Source: Allopseudospirillum japonicum
Lineage (GTDB): Bacteria; Pseudomonadota; Gammaproteobacteria; Pseudomonadales; Halomonadaceae
Direction of reading: 5' to 3'
Assembly (NCBI RefSeq): GCF_900108915.1
Contig: NZ_FNYH01000003.1
Coordinates: 124,001 to 188,000 of the forward strand
DNA: 64,000 nucleotides
Of this stretch, positions 18,085-28,156 are shown piece by piece. How positions within the stretch are numbered: the stretch's first letter is position 1; each line of letters begins with the position of its first letter. The translations under genes and the position numbers were made by a program. The notes beneath the pieces are model-generated. The model had not been told where the DNA came from and did no database searches. It saw only the letters and a list, made by a program, of their open reading frames with translations.

Positions 18085-18448
18085 TATTTATATTCCACTA
18101 AAAATGAGTGACTCGGTCCACACAGAATAACCTTTAGACTATTCTGGCTCTACCTCTAAATTTGCCCGTATTCAATGCGGTTAACCTATCAGGCATAACG
18201 CGCTCCGATAGCTGACTCAATGCATAATACCCGGCCCAAAGCGTCTCTTGGCCACAAAAAATTAACCTTTTTAAGGTGTTTTTTACAAGATAGTGACGGG
18301 CCGATAAAGGCTTTGCGCTTTTAGATCATATCACGTCTACCGATGAAGGTCTTATACTTAAGGCGAATGCCAAGTCACAAAACATAAGAAAAAATCCCTT
18401 ATATCTACCGTCAAGGCGGATATTTTCTATGTAAAAAAGCAACAGACA
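18085..18448. other. Gene-free spacer between the malic enzyme gene and rpmE
   Basis: This spacer of about 360 bases contains the leader of the malic enzyme gene (- strand) and the tail of the rpmE transcript. I see no convincing reading frame, tRNA or strong dyad. Short AT-rich boxes are present but no promoter pair stands out clearly. Confidence 0.5.
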
Positions 18449-18479
18449 CAAAAAAACCGCAGTGATTAAACTGCGGTTT
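18449..18479 (-). terminator. Terminator of rpmE
   Basis: On the - strand, AAACCGCAG and CTGCGGTTT (18471-18479 and 18454-18462) form a perfect 9-bp stem with an 8-base loop followed by further T residues. It starts about 20 bases after the rpmE stop. Confidence 0.85.
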
Positions 18480-18500
18480 CTGCCAAGCCAACAAAGAGAC

Positions 18501-18713
18501 TTATTTGTTGATACGGCTGCCAAAGCGCTTAGTGAAGCGCTCAATACGGCCACCTGTGGTCGCTTGCTTTTGCTTACCTGTATAGAAAGGGTGGCAGCTT
18601 GAACAGACGTCAACAGTGAATTCTTTGTTCAAAGTCGAACCAATAGTGAATTCTGCGCCACAGCTGCAAGTGACTTTAACGCGGCTGTAATCTGGGTGGA
18701 TACCTTGTTTCAT
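18501..18713 (-). CDS. rpmE: 50S ribosomal protein L31 (zinc-binding type)
   Basis: The 70-residue ribosomal protein has the zinc-binding C+ pattern: CSCG at 16-19 and CSSC at 37-40, with [19 protein letters not shown] and the basic tail [15 protein letters not shown]. In many bacteria the zinc form is swapped for a cysteine-free paralogue under zinc starvation; no such paralogue or Zur site is seen here. ATG 18713 has AAGAGG 9 bases upstream. It is divergent from priA, as in pseudomonads. Confidence 0.97.
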   Translation of the reverse strand: MKQGIHPDYSRVKVTCSCGAEFTIGSTLNKEFTVDVCSSCHPFYTGKQKQATTGGRIERFTKRFGSRINK

Positions 18714-18835
18714 GAGCTAAGCCTCTTTGCATAAGATGCCGCCACTTAAGCCGACCTGGACTCTAAATCTTTTCAGAATCACAGCGTTAAGCACCGCACC
18801 TATGACATGGATGAATTAGGGGGAGCAAACTAGCT

Positions 18836-18841
18836 TATAAT
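18836..18841 (+). promoter_or_regulatory. priA: -10 box upstream of priA
   Basis: A perfect TATAAT at 18836-18841 lies about 107 bases upstream of the favoured priA start. No good -35 is visible at standard spacing. If used, transcription begins near 18848, after the in-frame ATG at 18840, which supports ATG 18948 as the translation start. Confidence 0.45.
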
Positions 18842-18947
18842 GAAGCTAATTAATAGGGTTGCAGATCATACCAGAGCTTGTTATAGACGCAAGCATTCAC
18901 AGAAGATTTCACGTAACTTTCAAGCTGCGGGCGCAGGAAATTTGTTT

Positions 18948-21197
18948 ATGCCATTGATTTTAGAGGTTGCGTTGCCAGTCCCTCTTGATGCAATTTTTGA
19001 TTACTTGCCACATCCGCATACAGCGCATTTTCGGCAGGCGCTTGGCTGTCGTGTGCAAGTGAGTTTTGGTCAACGCAAGCTCATCGGGGTCATTGTTGGC
19101 CATAAGCAAGCTTCTGATATCTCTCCTGCAAAGATCAAACCTATTGAACACCTCTTAGATCTAGATCCCATCCTAGACCCAGGATGGTTGGCGAAAATCC
19201 GTTGGTGTGCACGTTATTACCATCACCCGCTAGGTGACACCCTCTTTAGTTGCTTGCCTACTTTATTAAAAAAGGGCGAGCCGGCGGATGCTTTACAAGA
19301 TCAAATTTGGTTTACCACCTATCTAGGGCAGCAAATAGAAGCCATGCCTAAAACACCGGCGCAATGGCGTTTATTACAAATGTTACGCCAACATCCGCAC
19401 GGCTTAGAGGTGAGCGCTATTAGTGCGCAAGGCTTTCAATCGACACAATTACACAAATTGCGCGATAAAGGCTTAATTGATTACAGACAAGAACCCAAAT
19501 TAACTGCCCAAGTTTCCGGCCCTTTACTAGCAGAAGCAGAACTGGTCTTAACACCAGAGCAGACCTCAGCGGTGCAACACATCCAGCAAGCGCAAGGCTT
19601 CCACGTCTTTTTACTCGAAGGGGTGACCGGCAGTGGTAAAACAGAAGTCTATTTACAAGCTCTGCGGCCTGTCCTTGCACGCGGTCAGCAAGTGTTAGTG
19701 TTAGTCCCAGAAATTAGTTTAACGCCACAAACTTTACACAGATTTCGTCGTCGTTTTGCTTGTTCTCTTGTCGCTTTGCATTCTGGCTTATCTGAGCGTG
19801 AGCGTTTAGAGGCTTGGTTAGCGGCTAAGCGAGGGGCTGCTGCCATTGTCATAGGCACACGTTCAGCAGTTTTTACCCCTTTCGCTAATTTGGGGATGGT
19901 GATTATTGATGAAGAACAAGATGCGTCTTTTAAACAAATGGAAGGGCTGCGCTACCATGCCCGTGATCTCGCCTTAAAATATGCACAAGAAGCGCAAGTC
20001 CCCGTAATTTTAGGCTCAGCTACGCCTTCTTTAGAAAGCTTGCGCCATGCTTTAGCACAGCATTATCAGCATTTACAACTCACCCAAAGGCCACAAACAA
20101 ACAAGCCAACGCCGCCCCCACTACAATTATTAGATATTCGCAGCCTCAAACTCCAAGAAGGCTTTTCTTTGCCTCTACTCAAGCGTTTAGATACGCACTT
20201 GCAAGCAGGCAATCAAGTGTTGATCTTTATTAATCGGCGCGGCTTTGCCCCAGCGCTGACTTGTTATACTTGTGGTTGGCTGGCGGAATGCCCGCAATGT
20301 GATGCGCGCATGACATGGCATAAAGAACCACCACGTTTACATTGCCATCATTGTGATACACAACAAGCGGTAATGCTGACCTGTCCTCATTGCCAAAGCG
20401 AGGACTTACATCCTTTAGGCTGGGGAACCCAACGTAGTGAAGCCTTTCTACAGCAAAGGTATCCAGAGATTCCTTTGGTACGTTTAGATAGAGATGCTGT
20501 TTCCACTCATAAACGTTTACAGACCAGCTTGCAGCAAATCCAGCAGATGCAAGCAGGTATTTTGCTCGGAACCCAAATGCTTGCTAAAGGCCATCATTTT
20601 CCTAGAGTGACGTTAGTCGCCGTACTCGATGCAGATACAGGTCTTTACAGTAGTGATTTTCGCGCGCTTGAACATAGTGGGCAATTGTTAACCCAGGTGG
20701 CAGGAAGAGCAGGACGTGCACATCAGGCAGGGGAAGTCATTTTACAAACACGACATCCTGATGATACCAATTTGTTGGAGTTGTGCCAGCACGGTTACAG
20801 CTACTTTGCACGGCGCTTATTAGAAGAGCGGGAACAACTTAGCCTACCACCGTATGAATATTTGGCTATTTTGCATGCTTCCGGCAAAACACGCGAACAA
20901 GTACACCAAGTACTCACTGAGATGGCTGCACATCTACATCCATATATACAAGCAACCAGAGGTGTTGAAGAGGCCGATTCACTTATCCAAGCGCAAGGGC
21001 TCAATGCCATAGGGCCTTTTCCTGCCCCGATGGAAAGGCGAAAAAACCGTTATCATATGCAGTTTTGGTTACAAGCAGCTCAGCGTGCACCTTTACATGA
21101 GACCATCGCTGCAAGCTTGCGTTATTTACGCCAACATAAGCAGGCACGCACGATACGCTATGCTTGGGATATAGATCCTTGGGATACTTTAGGTTAG
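18948..21197 (+). CDS. priA: Primosomal protein N' (replication restart helicase PriA)
   Basis: PriA recognises stalled forks and reloads the replicative helicase. With ATG 18948 (AGGAA 8 bases upstream) the protein has 749 residues and starts MPLILEVALPVPLDAIFDY, like other PriA proteins. It has the N-terminal 3' DNA-binding domain, Walker A GVTGSGKTEVYLQ (Lys231), the DEAH-type box IIDEEQD, and the zinc-binding insertion with CYTCGWLAECPQC and LHCHHCDTQQAVMLTCPHC. Motif VI-like QVAGRAGRA follows. An upstream in-frame ATG at 18840 would add 36 basic residues and overlaps the -10 box. Confidence 0.96.
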   Translation: MPLILEVALPVPLDAIFDYLPHPHTAHFRQALGCRVQVSFGQRKLIGVIVGHKQASDISPAKIKPIEHLLDLDPILDPGWLAKIRWCARYYHHPLGDTLFSCLPTLLKKGEPADALQDQIWFTTYLGQQIEAMPKTPAQWRLLQMLRQHPHGLEVSAISAQGFQSTQLHKLRDKGLIDYRQEPKLTAQVSGPLLAEAELVLTPEQTSAVQHIQQAQGFHVFLLEGVTGSGKTEVYLQALRPVLARGQQVLVLVPEISLTPQTLHRFRRRFACSLVALHSGLSERERLEAWLAAKRGAAAIVIGTRSAVFTPFANLGMVIIDEEQDASFKQMEGLRYHARDLALKYAQEAQVPVILGSATPSLESLRHALAQHYQHLQLTQRPQTNKPTPPPLQLLDIRSLKLQEGFSLPLLKRLDTHLQAGNQVLIFINRRGFAPALTCYTCGWLAECPQCDARMTWHKEPPRLHCHHCDTQQAVMLTCPHCQSEDLHPLGWGTQRSEAFLQQRYPEIPLVRLDRDAVSTHKRLQTSLQQIQQMQAGILLGTQMLAKGHHFPRVTLVAVLDADTGLYSSDFRALEHSGQLLTQVAGRAGRAHQAGEVILQTRHPDDTNLLELCQHGYSYFARRLLEEREQLSLPPYEYLAILHASGKTREQVHQVLTEMAAHLHPYIQATRGVEEADSLIQAQGLNAIGPFPAPMERRKNRYHMQFWLQAAQRAPLHETIAASLRYLRQHKQARTIRYAWDIDPWDTLG

Positions 21198-21205
21198 CCG
21201 ACTGA

Positions 21206-21228
21206 GAGGGCGCAAAGACGCCCCTTAA
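21206..21228. terminator. Hairpin between convergent priA and response regulator genes
   Basis: GGGCG (21208-21212) and CGCCC (21219-21223) form a short GC-rich stem with a 6-base loop, followed by CTTAATT on the + strand. It sits in the 35-base gap between convergent genes and may serve both weakly. Confidence 0.4.
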
Positions 21229-21232
21229 TTCT

Positions 21233-22084
21233 CTAGCGCAAACGCGCGATAATCTGTTGAAACGCACTATGCTGTTCTGGTGGAATCTCATGAAACTGCA
21301 AACGCAAAAGTGCACGATTGCAATCAATATTTTTTTCCATCAACTGCAACATGTTGACAAAAGCACCCACCTGCGCTTGGATAGGATGGTTTTGGCTATC
21401 TGTTGCCACTAAGATCACACGAACATCTTCAGATAATCCAGGCAAGCCGCCTTCTGTTGAGCTAATCACTAAACATTCTGTGGTATTAATTTCACGAATC
21501 AGCACCTCTAGTTTACGACCAATATTTAAAGCCACTAAAGCCTTGCCTTTAATCCGACTTTGCGGATGCGCACGACGATTTGAGTTCACTACATTCGCTG
21601 TCGGTGAGACTTTATTGGCCGTTAATAAAGAAGCACTATCGAAACCACCACTTTGAATCCGTTCTTTAGGCGCCATACGCTGTAAATCTTCCTTAGTGAC
21701 ACTGCCATGTTTAATCAGTTGACGTGAGATTTTGGTCACCAACTGATCGCTAGAAAAAGGTTTGCTGATATAGTCGTTCACGCCTGCTTGCACAGCTTGG
21801 ATGACATTGTCTTTCTCACCCAAACTGGTCACCATAATGAAAGGTAGCTCATGGTAACTTTCTTGCTCACGTAACCAAGTGAGCAATTCCAAGCCATTCA
21901 TTTCTGGCATTTCCCAATCACACAACACAAGGTCATAGGTATTTTTGGCAAGCATTGCTTGTGCCTTACGACCGTCGGCAGCCTCCTCCACCAGCATTTC
22001 TGGGTAACTGGTGCGTATGGTTTTGATCACTAAGTCCCGCATAAACTTAGCATCATCAATGACTAACAATCGAAGCGTTTTCAT
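21233..22084 (-). CDS. Response regulator with degenerate PilZ-like C-terminal region
   Basis: The first 125 residues are a complete receiver domain: VIDDAKFMRD with the acidic pair, phosphoacceptor Asp56 in LCDWEMPEMNG, MVTSLG, and DYISKPF with the conserved Lys. After a linker, about residues 175-283 form a mixed alpha/beta region with KALVALNIGRKLEVLIRE and ECLVISSTEGG, which faintly resembles a PilZ domain but lacks the clear RxxxR and D/NxSxxG motifs. There is no DNA-binding domain. The gene is alone on its strand and convergent with priA. Partner kinase unknown; the orphan Hpt protein 10 kb away is one candidate. Confidence 0.85.
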   Translation of the reverse strand: MKTLRLLVIDDAKFMRDLVIKTIRTSYPEMLVEEAADGRKAQAMLAKNTYDLVLCDWEMPEMNGLELLTWLREQESYHELPFIMVTSLGEKDNVIQAVQAGVNDYISKPFSSDQLVTKISRQLIKHGSVTKEDLQRMAPKERIQSGGFDSASLLTANKVSPTANVVNSNRRAHPQSRIKGKALVALNIGRKLEVLIREINTTECLVISSTEGGLPGLSEDVRVILVATDSQNHPIQAQVGAFVNMLQLMEKNIDCNRALLRLQFHEIPPEQHSAFQQIIARLR

Positions 22085-22365
22085 CTCTTATGATCTTGCG
22101 CGAGAAACCTTGCCCGTTGTGCTTGATGGGGCAAGGAGGGATAGCCTGTCAGCCTTAGCTGACCCTGTTCCCGCGACCTCCTAGTCAGTTTGCTATCTTT
22201 GGTTGTTTATGATTAAGCGCACTCGGCCACGCAAGCCTAGATAATCTTTACTTTTATAACCCTGTTTGCTCTGGTGATTTTTCATACTCATCCTAGCTAG
22301 CAGCCGATGTAAAGACCTGATCAGATCAAGGTGTTTGCTGCGGTCGTCAGCAGATGTAAAAATGC

Positions 22366-23103
22366 TTAGCTTGGATTAGCTGATGAGGAAAACTCCTGTA
22401 CCCACATTTGCGTTGCACCTGCTACCGCTGCCGGCATCAGCACAAGATTGATCAAAGGTAAAGGCGTTAACACAGAAACACAGGCACCAAATGAGAGGGA
22501 TTGTACACGCTTTTGCGCTAGCTGAGTGCGCATTGCGTCAAAGCTAATACGGTGATTATCCATAGGGTAATCAAGATATTGAATCGCAAGCATCCATGCA
22601 TTGAACATGAACCAGAGTAAAGGTGCGATAAGATTGACCACAGGAATAAAGCTCAGTATCACAAGTCCCAAAAGACGCGGTAACATATAAGCTATTTTGG
22701 TCCATTCTCGTGCAAAAGTGCGCTGTATCATAGGCCATAAGGGCTCGTCTGTCATAGGGCGAACCCCTGTCAGGTGTTCTTCGACTTTCTCCGCAAGTAA
22801 TCCCATAAAAGGGGCTGAAATCAAGTGTACAATTAAGGTAAAGCCAAATACTAGCCCCAGTAAAATCCCTAAAATAAACACAGGCCATAACAACCACTCA
22901 AGCCAAGCGAGCCAATCCGGAATTTGTTGGCTCATCCATAAGCTCCAGTCGCTAAAGGCTTGCCACGCCCAATAAAATAAACCTGCAAACACCCCGATAT
23001 TGATCAATACGGGAAGATAGACGAAGCGGCGTAACTTAGGCTTTAAAATTAACAAAAAGCCCGCGCCAAGATGGGCTGCAGCACGTTGAGAGCCGAATAA
23101 CAT
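22366..23103 (-). CDS. cysZ: CysZ-type sulfate transport membrane protein
   Basis: The protein closely follows E. coli CysZ: RRFVYLPVLINI, LISAPFMGLLAEKVEEHLTG, AWMLAIQYLDYPMDNHRI and VLMPAAVAGATQMWV all align. CysZ is a multi-helix inner-membrane protein that lets sulfate enter for assimilation; four or five hydrophobic segments are visible. ATG 23103 (245 residues) is chosen because AAAGGAG lies 11 bases upstream and the protein then aligns from its first residues. An in-frame ATG at 23169 would add 22 residues but has no ribosome site. It is divergent from the YgiQ gene; no cys regulon gene is adjacent. Confidence 0.93.
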   Translation of the reverse strand: MLFGSQRAAAHLGAGFLLILKPKLRRFVYLPVLINIGVFAGLFYWAWQAFSDWSLWMSQQIPDWLAWLEWLLWPVFILGILLGLVFGFTLIVHLISAPFMGLLAEKVEEHLTGVRPMTDEPLWPMIQRTFAREWTKIAYMLPRLLGLVILSFIPVVNLIAPLLWFMFNAWMLAIQYLDYPMDNHRISFDAMRTQLAQKRVQSLSFGACVSVLTPLPLINLVLMPAAVAGATQMWVQEFSSSANPS

Positions 23104-23220
23104 ACAGATGCAAACTCCTTTAATTGCCATAAAGAATAAAAACTGGATCAAACCATTTATTTTGCCCATAAGGGCTAAAATAACCCACTAGATAGCATTT
23201 TTACTTGGTGAGTAAGCCTA

Positions 23221-25383
23221 ATGACATCTCGACATCAAACCGCTCCTGACTTGTTTTCCTATCCTTTATATTGGGCTGAGTGTTACGGCATTGCCCCTTT
23301 TCTACCCACAACACGCGCAGAAATGGATGCCTTAGGTTGGGATTCTTGCGACATTATTATCGTGACAGGCGATGCCTATGTAGACCACCCAAGCTTTGGC
23401 ATGGCCGTTTTGGGCCGCTTGCTAGAGGCCCAAGGCTTTCGTGTGGGTATTTTAGACCAGCCTGATTGGAATAATGCGCAAGATTTCCAGCGTTTAGGTG
23501 CACCCAACTTATACTTTGGTGTCACTGCCGGTAATATGGATTCTTTGATCAATCGGTACACAGCAGATTTAAAAGTCCGTAATGACGACGCTTATACACC
23601 AGGTGGCTTGGCAGGTAAACGCCCTGACCGTGCCGTCATTGTGTACACGCAAATGTGTAAACGCCTTTATAAGGATATTCCTGTTCTCATCGGCGGTATT
23701 GAAGCCAGTTTAAGACGCATTGCCCAATATGACTATTGGAGCGATCAGATACGGCGTTCTGTACTGTTAGATTCAGGTGCAGATATTTTGTTGTATGGCA
23801 ATGCTGAGCGTGCACTCATTGAGCTTACCCATGCTTTAGCACGCGGACAAAACCTAACCGATCTACAGCAGATACGTGGTACCGCCTTTGTCCGTAAAAC
23901 GCCGCCAGCTGGTTACACTGAGATAGATTCCACGCGCGTTGATTGGCCAAGCAAAATTGATGCAATTCCCAGCCCTTACGAATACCTTCCCGAAACTGGA
24001 TGTACTAACACCTCTGAGACTGAGCAAGATGTCATGCCCATTCGGGTGATTCCTGCACCGTTAAAAGGCAAGCAAAGATTACAAGCAGACCAGACTTATA
24101 TTCGTTTACCTTCATTTGAAAAAGTCAGCAAGGATGCTGTCTTATATGCACATGCTTCTCGGGTATTGCATCTGGAATCGAATCCACATAATGCGCGTGC
24201 ACTAATTCAAAAGCATGGTACCCAAGAGGTTTGGGTCAATCCGCCACCGATTCCGCTGGAAACCCATGAGATGGATCAGGTCTTTGCTTTGCCTTATCAA
24301 AGGGTGCCACACCCTAAATATGAAGGCGCAAAAATCCCTGCCTATGAAATGATACGTTTTTCAATCAATATTATGCGTGGTTGCTTTGGCGGCTGTACTT
24401 TTTGCTCTATTACCGAGCATGAAGGACGCATTATTCAAAGCCGCTCGCATGAATCCATCATCAATGAAATTGAGGATATTAAAGCGAAACTACCCAGCTT
24501 TACTGGACATATTTCTGATCTGGGTGGGCCGACATCGAATATGTACCACCTCAATTGTAAAGATCCAGAAATCCAAGCGTCTTGCCGTAAACTCTCTTGT
24601 GTCTATCCGAGTATTTGCAGTAATTTAACGACAGATCACAGCCCAACAACCCAACTTTACCGCAAAGCACGTGCGGTAGAAGGAGTACATACTGTCTCGA
24701 TTGCTTCTGGGTTACGTTACGATTTGGCCGTGGAAGATCCAGAATATGTCCGTGAATTAGTGACCCATCATGTCGGGGGCTATTTAAAAATTGCCCCAGA
24801 ACATTCAGAGCCAGAAACCTTAAATAAAATGATGAAACCTGGCATGGGCACCTATGATCAGTTCAAACGTATGTTTGATAAATATTCCAAGGAAGCAGGC
24901 AAGAAACAATATTTGATTCCCTACTTCATCGCAGCGCATCCAGGGAGTAGTGATGAAGACATGTTGAATCTAGCCCTGTGGTTAAAAACCCATGATTTTC
25001 GGCCAGATCAAGTACAAACTTTTTATCCCTCGCCAATGTCTTTAGCCACAGCTATGTATCACTCGAATAAAAACCCGCTCAAGCAGGTCACCTATAAAAG
25101 TGAAACCTTGTTCACTGCTAAAGATCATGCCCAAAGACGTCTACAAAAAAGCTTTCTCCGTTATCATGATCCGAACAACTGGCCTAAACTGCGCGCGACT
25201 TTAACCGCGATGGGACGTGCTGATTTGATTGGTTCAGGTAAACAGCATCTGATTCCTGCAGAGGATATCGATGCAAGAGGTAAAAAAATTAAAACACCTG
25301 CGGCTAAAAAAGGGCAAGCGATCGGCGCGGCCCATACTTCTAACCGACCACGCTTAACCAATAAAAAACGGCCTCGCCGTTAG
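23221..25383 (+). CDS. YgiQ family radical SAM protein
   Basis: The 720-residue protein belongs to the UPF0313/YgiQ family. The N-terminal half holds a B12-binding-like region ([18 protein letters not shown] motif read here as [19 protein letters not shown]). The radical SAM cluster motif [13 protein letters not shown] has Cys388, Cys392 and Cys395. [15 protein letters not shown] follows late, and the C-terminus is a basic tail (TNKKRPRR). The family is widespread but its reaction is not established. It stands alone between cysZ and a convergent gene. ATG 23221 has a weak ribosome site. Confidence 0.93.
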   Translation: MTSRHQTAPDLFSYPLYWAECYGIAPFLPTTRAEMDALGWDSCDIIIVTGDAYVDHPSFGMAVLGRLLEAQGFRVGILDQPDWNNAQDFQRLGAPNLYFGVTAGNMDSLINRYTADLKVRNDDAYTPGGLAGKRPDRAVIVYTQMCKRLYKDIPVLIGGIEASLRRIAQYDYWSDQIRRSVLLDSGADILLYGNAERALIELTHALARGQNLTDLQQIRGTAFVRKTPPAGYTEIDSTRVDWPSKIDAIPSPYEYLPETGCTNTSETEQDVMPIRVIPAPLKGKQRLQADQTYIRLPSFEKVSKDAVLYAHASRVLHLESNPHNARALIQKHGTQEVWVNPPPIPLETHEMDQVFALPYQRVPHPKYEGAKIPAYEMIRFSINIMRGCFGGCTFCSITEHEGRIIQSRSHESIINEIEDIKAKLPSFTGHISDLGGPTSNMYHLNCKDPEIQASCRKLSCVYPSICSNLTTDHSPTTQLYRKARAVEGVHTVSIASGLRYDLAVEDPEYVRELVTHHVGGYLKIAPEHSEPETLNKMMKPGMGTYDQFKRMFDKYSKEAGKKQYLIPYFIAAHPGSSDEDMLNLALWLKTHDFRPDQVQTFYPSPMSLATAMYHSNKNPLKQVTYKSETLFTAKDHAQRRLQKSFLRYHDPNNWPKLRATLTAMGRADLIGSGKQHLIPAEDIDARGKKIKTPAAKKGQAIGAAHTSNRPRLTNKKRPRR

Positions 25384-25402
25384 GCATTTCAACCATCAAA
25401 CC

Positions 25403-25433
25403 AAGGCGCTGATTCTCCTTTCCAGCGCCTTTT
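25403..25433. terminator. Bidirectional terminator between the YgiQ and DUF1704 genes
   Basis: AAGGCGCTG (25403-25411) and CAGCGCCTT (25423-25431) form a perfect 9-bp stem followed by TTTT on the + strand. It is 20 bases after the YgiQ stop and also just downstream of the convergent gene. Confidence 0.8.
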
Positions 25434-25445
25434 CAACCCTATCCG

Positions 25446-26783
25446 TTAAATAATTTGTCCGTAATCGGCTTCTAACTGGCTAAAGTTTAAATTACCAATA
25501 AAACGGCTAAAACTGAGCCAAGTTGCCAAGCCTTTACAATCTTTTAAGTAAGGTGGAATAAAAGTAGGTGCCACCACAGTCCCTTCTTCAACTAGATCGG
25601 CCAAAACACGCATATCTTCCAACACAGTTTTACCTAAAAAGAGTAACGGCAGGCGATCTAATTTGCCTTGGGCAACCGCAATGCGTAAGTAGTTATATGT
25701 CAGAATAAAACCCTTGATATAGGTAATATCCTTGGTAAAAGGCGCCCCTGTAGGTGTGCTACCACGAAAAACACGACTGGCCACAATATAGCTTTGCTCT
25801 GCATCTAAGTCATGTTCACGTAAATAGTGAAAGACATCACAAAAATTCGCGCCTTGTTCAGCTAAAGTCACCGCACGCACACGGCTAATTAACTTGTGTA
25901 AGCGTCGTGGGCCGGATCTTAAGGTGAGAATTTCGGTCAGAACTGCTAAACCTTCTTGGGTAATGGTGGCAGAAGGTGGCCCTTTAGACAAAAAAGTACA
26001 ATAGGGTTGGGACATGCCATTTAAGGTGGTCCCTAAATGCACCCAGCCTTCATGGACTTCTAGAATTTCTAAATCACGCAGATTAAAAGTCGCACCCTTG
26101 CGGATTTTAATATAATCATTGCCCGCCGCAGCATCTGAAGCAATCCCATCATCCAATATAACGCGCACACCCGCATTAGGAAACGCATCTTGCGCACGCG
26201 CATTGAGCCAAGCCACAGCATCTGCTGCTTCTATGGTACGAGCGTCTTCCTGCATCGATTGATGTTCTAGCAGGTTACTAAGGGTTTCTTCGACCATTTC
26301 CCCAAGTTGTGCAATCGTTGGATCTCCAGCATGGAACACATCGGAAGAGGAACCGTATAACTCTTGCGCATAATCGGCAAAATCTTCCGTACCCCGCTTT
26401 TCCAGCATGCGAATCACAGTCTGATATTCACGACACATACGGCGCATAATATTGGCCAGCGGATTAAGCTGCCCAAGGGTGCGAGTAATTTCGCGTTCAA
26501 TATCATGAAACTCGCGTTTGAGCGGGCTAGGTTCGAAACGTAAGGGGCGTTTTTGATAATAAGCTTGATCAACTGGTGGTAGTTGTTGGCACTGATGGGC
26601 AAAAAAGTGCTCTTTAATACTATCATCCCAGTTAATTGCATCCAGAATACGAATGGGCTGCTGCGCTTTTACAATACGATCCGATAAGAGTTTCACCTGA
26701 TCTAAATAGGCTTGGCGCGCGCTGTCGATAACAGGGAGGGATTCTTCTAATTTTGGCAAGTTGGAGACAGAAGGCGAGGACAT
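25446..26783 (-). CDS. DUF1704 family metallopeptidase-like protein (QEGLA motif)
   Basis: The 445-residue protein carries the family's QEGLA motif at 276-280 and an HExxxH zinc motif, EVHEGWVHLGT, with His244, Glu245 and His249; the Glu of QEGLA is the probable third ligand. Bacterial members have been called flavohemoglobin expression-modulating proteins, and the eukaryotic relatives include tubulin tyrosine carboxypeptidase (MATCAP), so peptidase activity is plausible. The bacterial substrate is unknown. No signal peptide is present, so it should be cytosolic. It is a single - strand gene, with 224 AT-rich bases before tatC in the genome order. Confidence 0.85.
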   Translation of the reverse strand: MSSPSVSNLPKLEESLPVIDSARQAYLDQVKLLSDRIVKAQQPIRILDAINWDDSIKEHFFAHQCQQLPPVDQAYYQKRPLRFEPSPLKREFHDIEREITRTLGQLNPLANIMRRMCREYQTVIRMLEKRGTEDFADYAQELYGSSSDVFHAGDPTIAQLGEMVEETLSNLLEHQSMQEDARTIEAADAVAWLNARAQDAFPNAGVRVILDDGIASDAAAGNDYIKIRKGATFNLRDLEILEVHEGWVHLGTTLNGMSQPYCTFLSKGPPSATITQEGLAVLTEILTLRSGPRRLHKLISRVRAVTLAEQGANFCDVFHYLREHDLDAEQSYIVASRVFRGSTPTGAPFTKDITYIKGFILTYNYLRIAVAQGKLDRLPLLFLGKTVLEDMRVLADLVEEGTVVAPTFIPPYLKDCKGLATWLSFSRFIGNLNFSQLEADYGQII

Positions 26784-27007
26784 AGGTGCATTAGCTCTCC
26801 AAAGCAGATAGGGAAGGCAAACAAGGCTATAAAATTTTTATTGCATGATATAGAAGTCGATAAAAATAGATGATGATGGATAGAGTTGAACAACAAGATC
26901 AATGTATTTTTATATGTTAAAAATAATTTTTAAATAGGCTGGATATAAGCATTAGAAAATATAAGGATTTTTCTTGTAAGCAATATCCAACCTAAGTACC
27001 GGAAAAA

Positions 27008-27784
27008 TCACATGGCTTTCGGTGCCGCCTTAGGTAAAAAGCGTGCAATGATAATTCCAGCCTCAAAAAGTAACCACATAGGAATCGCTAACATACTTTG
27101 CGAAAACACATCCGGTGGCGTTAATAACATGCCTACGACAAAGCAAAAAATCACTACATAAGGGCGTTTTTTCGCTAAGTTTTCGACATCTGTCACCCCT
27201 AAAAGCACTAAAAGTACAGTGGCCACTGGGATTTCAAATGCCAGCCCAAAAGCAAATAAGAGTTTGAGCACAAAGTTAAGGTAGTGGTTAATGTCTGTCA
27301 TGACGGCGACATCACCCGGCCCCACACTGGTAAAGAAAGCAAAGATTAACGGGAATACGACATAATAAGCAAAGGACATTCCCAAATAAAAAAGTGCAAC
27401 TGCAGCCCCTAATAAAGGCAAAGCATAACGTTTTTCATGCTCATATAAACCTGGCGCAATAAACGCCCAAATTTGATACAAAACGACAGGTACCGCAAGA
27501 AAAAAAGCGGTCATCATGGCCAGTTTAAAAGGCGCTAGAAAAGGCGAGGCCACTTCAGTGGCAATCATTTGTGAGCCTTCTGGTAATAAGGCGCGTAAGG
27601 GTTCCGATAGGGTTTGATATAACTCATTGGCAAAAGGATACAAGCCAATAAAAAGCACTAAAACCGCTAACACTGAATATAATAAGCGAGTGCGTAATTC
27701 AATGAGGTGCTCAATGAAGGGAGCATGTCTAGGTTCGGCTTTATCTTGGGTCTCAATCTTGGTTTGGGCATCAGGATCAAGCAT
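27008..27784 (-). CDS. tatC: Sec-independent protein translocase subunit TatC
   Basis: TatC is the six-helix receptor subunit of the twin-arginine export system. HAPFIEHLIELRTRLL is the conserved N-terminal motif with Glu and Arg that bind the signal peptide; FKLAMMTAFFLAVPVVLYQ, FAFGLAFEIPVATVLL and LTPPDVFSQ follow as in the family. ATG 27784 has AAAGGAG about 6 bases upstream and overlaps the tatB end by 8 bases, indicating coupling; 258 residues is normal. It is the last gene of hisE-tatA-tatB-tatC. An imperfect 10-bp inverted repeat with a 36-base loop (26937-26946, 26983-26992) lies downstream. Confidence 0.97.
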   Translation of the reverse strand: MLDPDAQTKIETQDKAEPRHAPFIEHLIELRTRLLYSVLAVLVLFIGLYPFANELYQTLSEPLRALLPEGSQMIATEVASPFLAPFKLAMMTAFFLAVPVVLYQIWAFIAPGLYEHEKRYALPLLGAAVALFYLGMSFAYYVVFPLIFAFFTSVGPGDVAVMTDINHYLNFVLKLLFAFGLAFEIPVATVLLVLLGVTDVENLAKKRPYVVIFCFVVGMLLTPPDVFSQSMLAIPMWLLFEAGIIIARFLPKAAPKAM

Positions 27785-28151
27785 CGGAAGCTCCTTTAGG
27801 TGTTGGCTTGCCTGAGTCTTGCGCTGCGGAAGGGCTGATATCACTCGCTTGAGTGGTTTCAGCCTCCGGGGTATTCGCTATTTGAGTCGGTGGCGCTTGT
27901 ACTTGGGCTGCGGCTTGTTCTGCTTTTGCTAAGGTCGCCGCCACCCGAGCTTCCTGCTCTGCCAACCTTTGATGCAAAGCTTCTATCTCTAACTGTTGGT
28001 TAATCTCTTGCTGCACACCAGAGAAAGCTTGACGCATCCGCCCAACCCAAAGCCCTGCGGTTCTTGCCGCATGGGGAAGGCGTTCTGGGCCAAGCACTAA
28101 TAAGCTTACCAACCCAAGGAGCAAAAGTTCAAAAAAGCCAATATCAAACAT
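27777..28151 (-). CDS. tatB: Sec-independent protein translocase subunit TatB
   Basis: The 124-residue protein starts MFDIGFFELLLLGLVSLLVL, then GPERLPHAART, the Tat hinge and amphipathic helix, with the TatB-typical Glu in the membrane segment. A charged coiled helix (EIEALHQRLAEQEARVAATL) and a Pro/Ala/Thr-rich acidic tail complete it. TatB with TatC forms the signal-peptide receptor. It lies 5 bases after tatA and overlaps tatC. Confidence 0.95.
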   Translation of the reverse strand: MFDIGFFELLLLGLVSLLVLGPERLPHAARTAGLWVGRMRQAFSGVQQEINQQLEIEALHQRLAEQEARVAATLAKAEQAAAQVQAPPTQIANTPEAETTQASDISPSAAQDSGKPTPKGASDA

Positions 28152-28156
28152 GGGCG

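Noticed and set aside
18840..18947. Upstream ATG for priA adding 36 residues
   Set aside because: It overlaps a perfect TATAAT, has no ribosome site and adds a tail not found in PriA proteins.
26937..26992. Imperfect 10-bp inverted repeat with 36-base loop downstream of tatC
   Set aside because: The loop is long, one pair is mismatched and no T tract follows, so it is not claimed as a terminator or operator.
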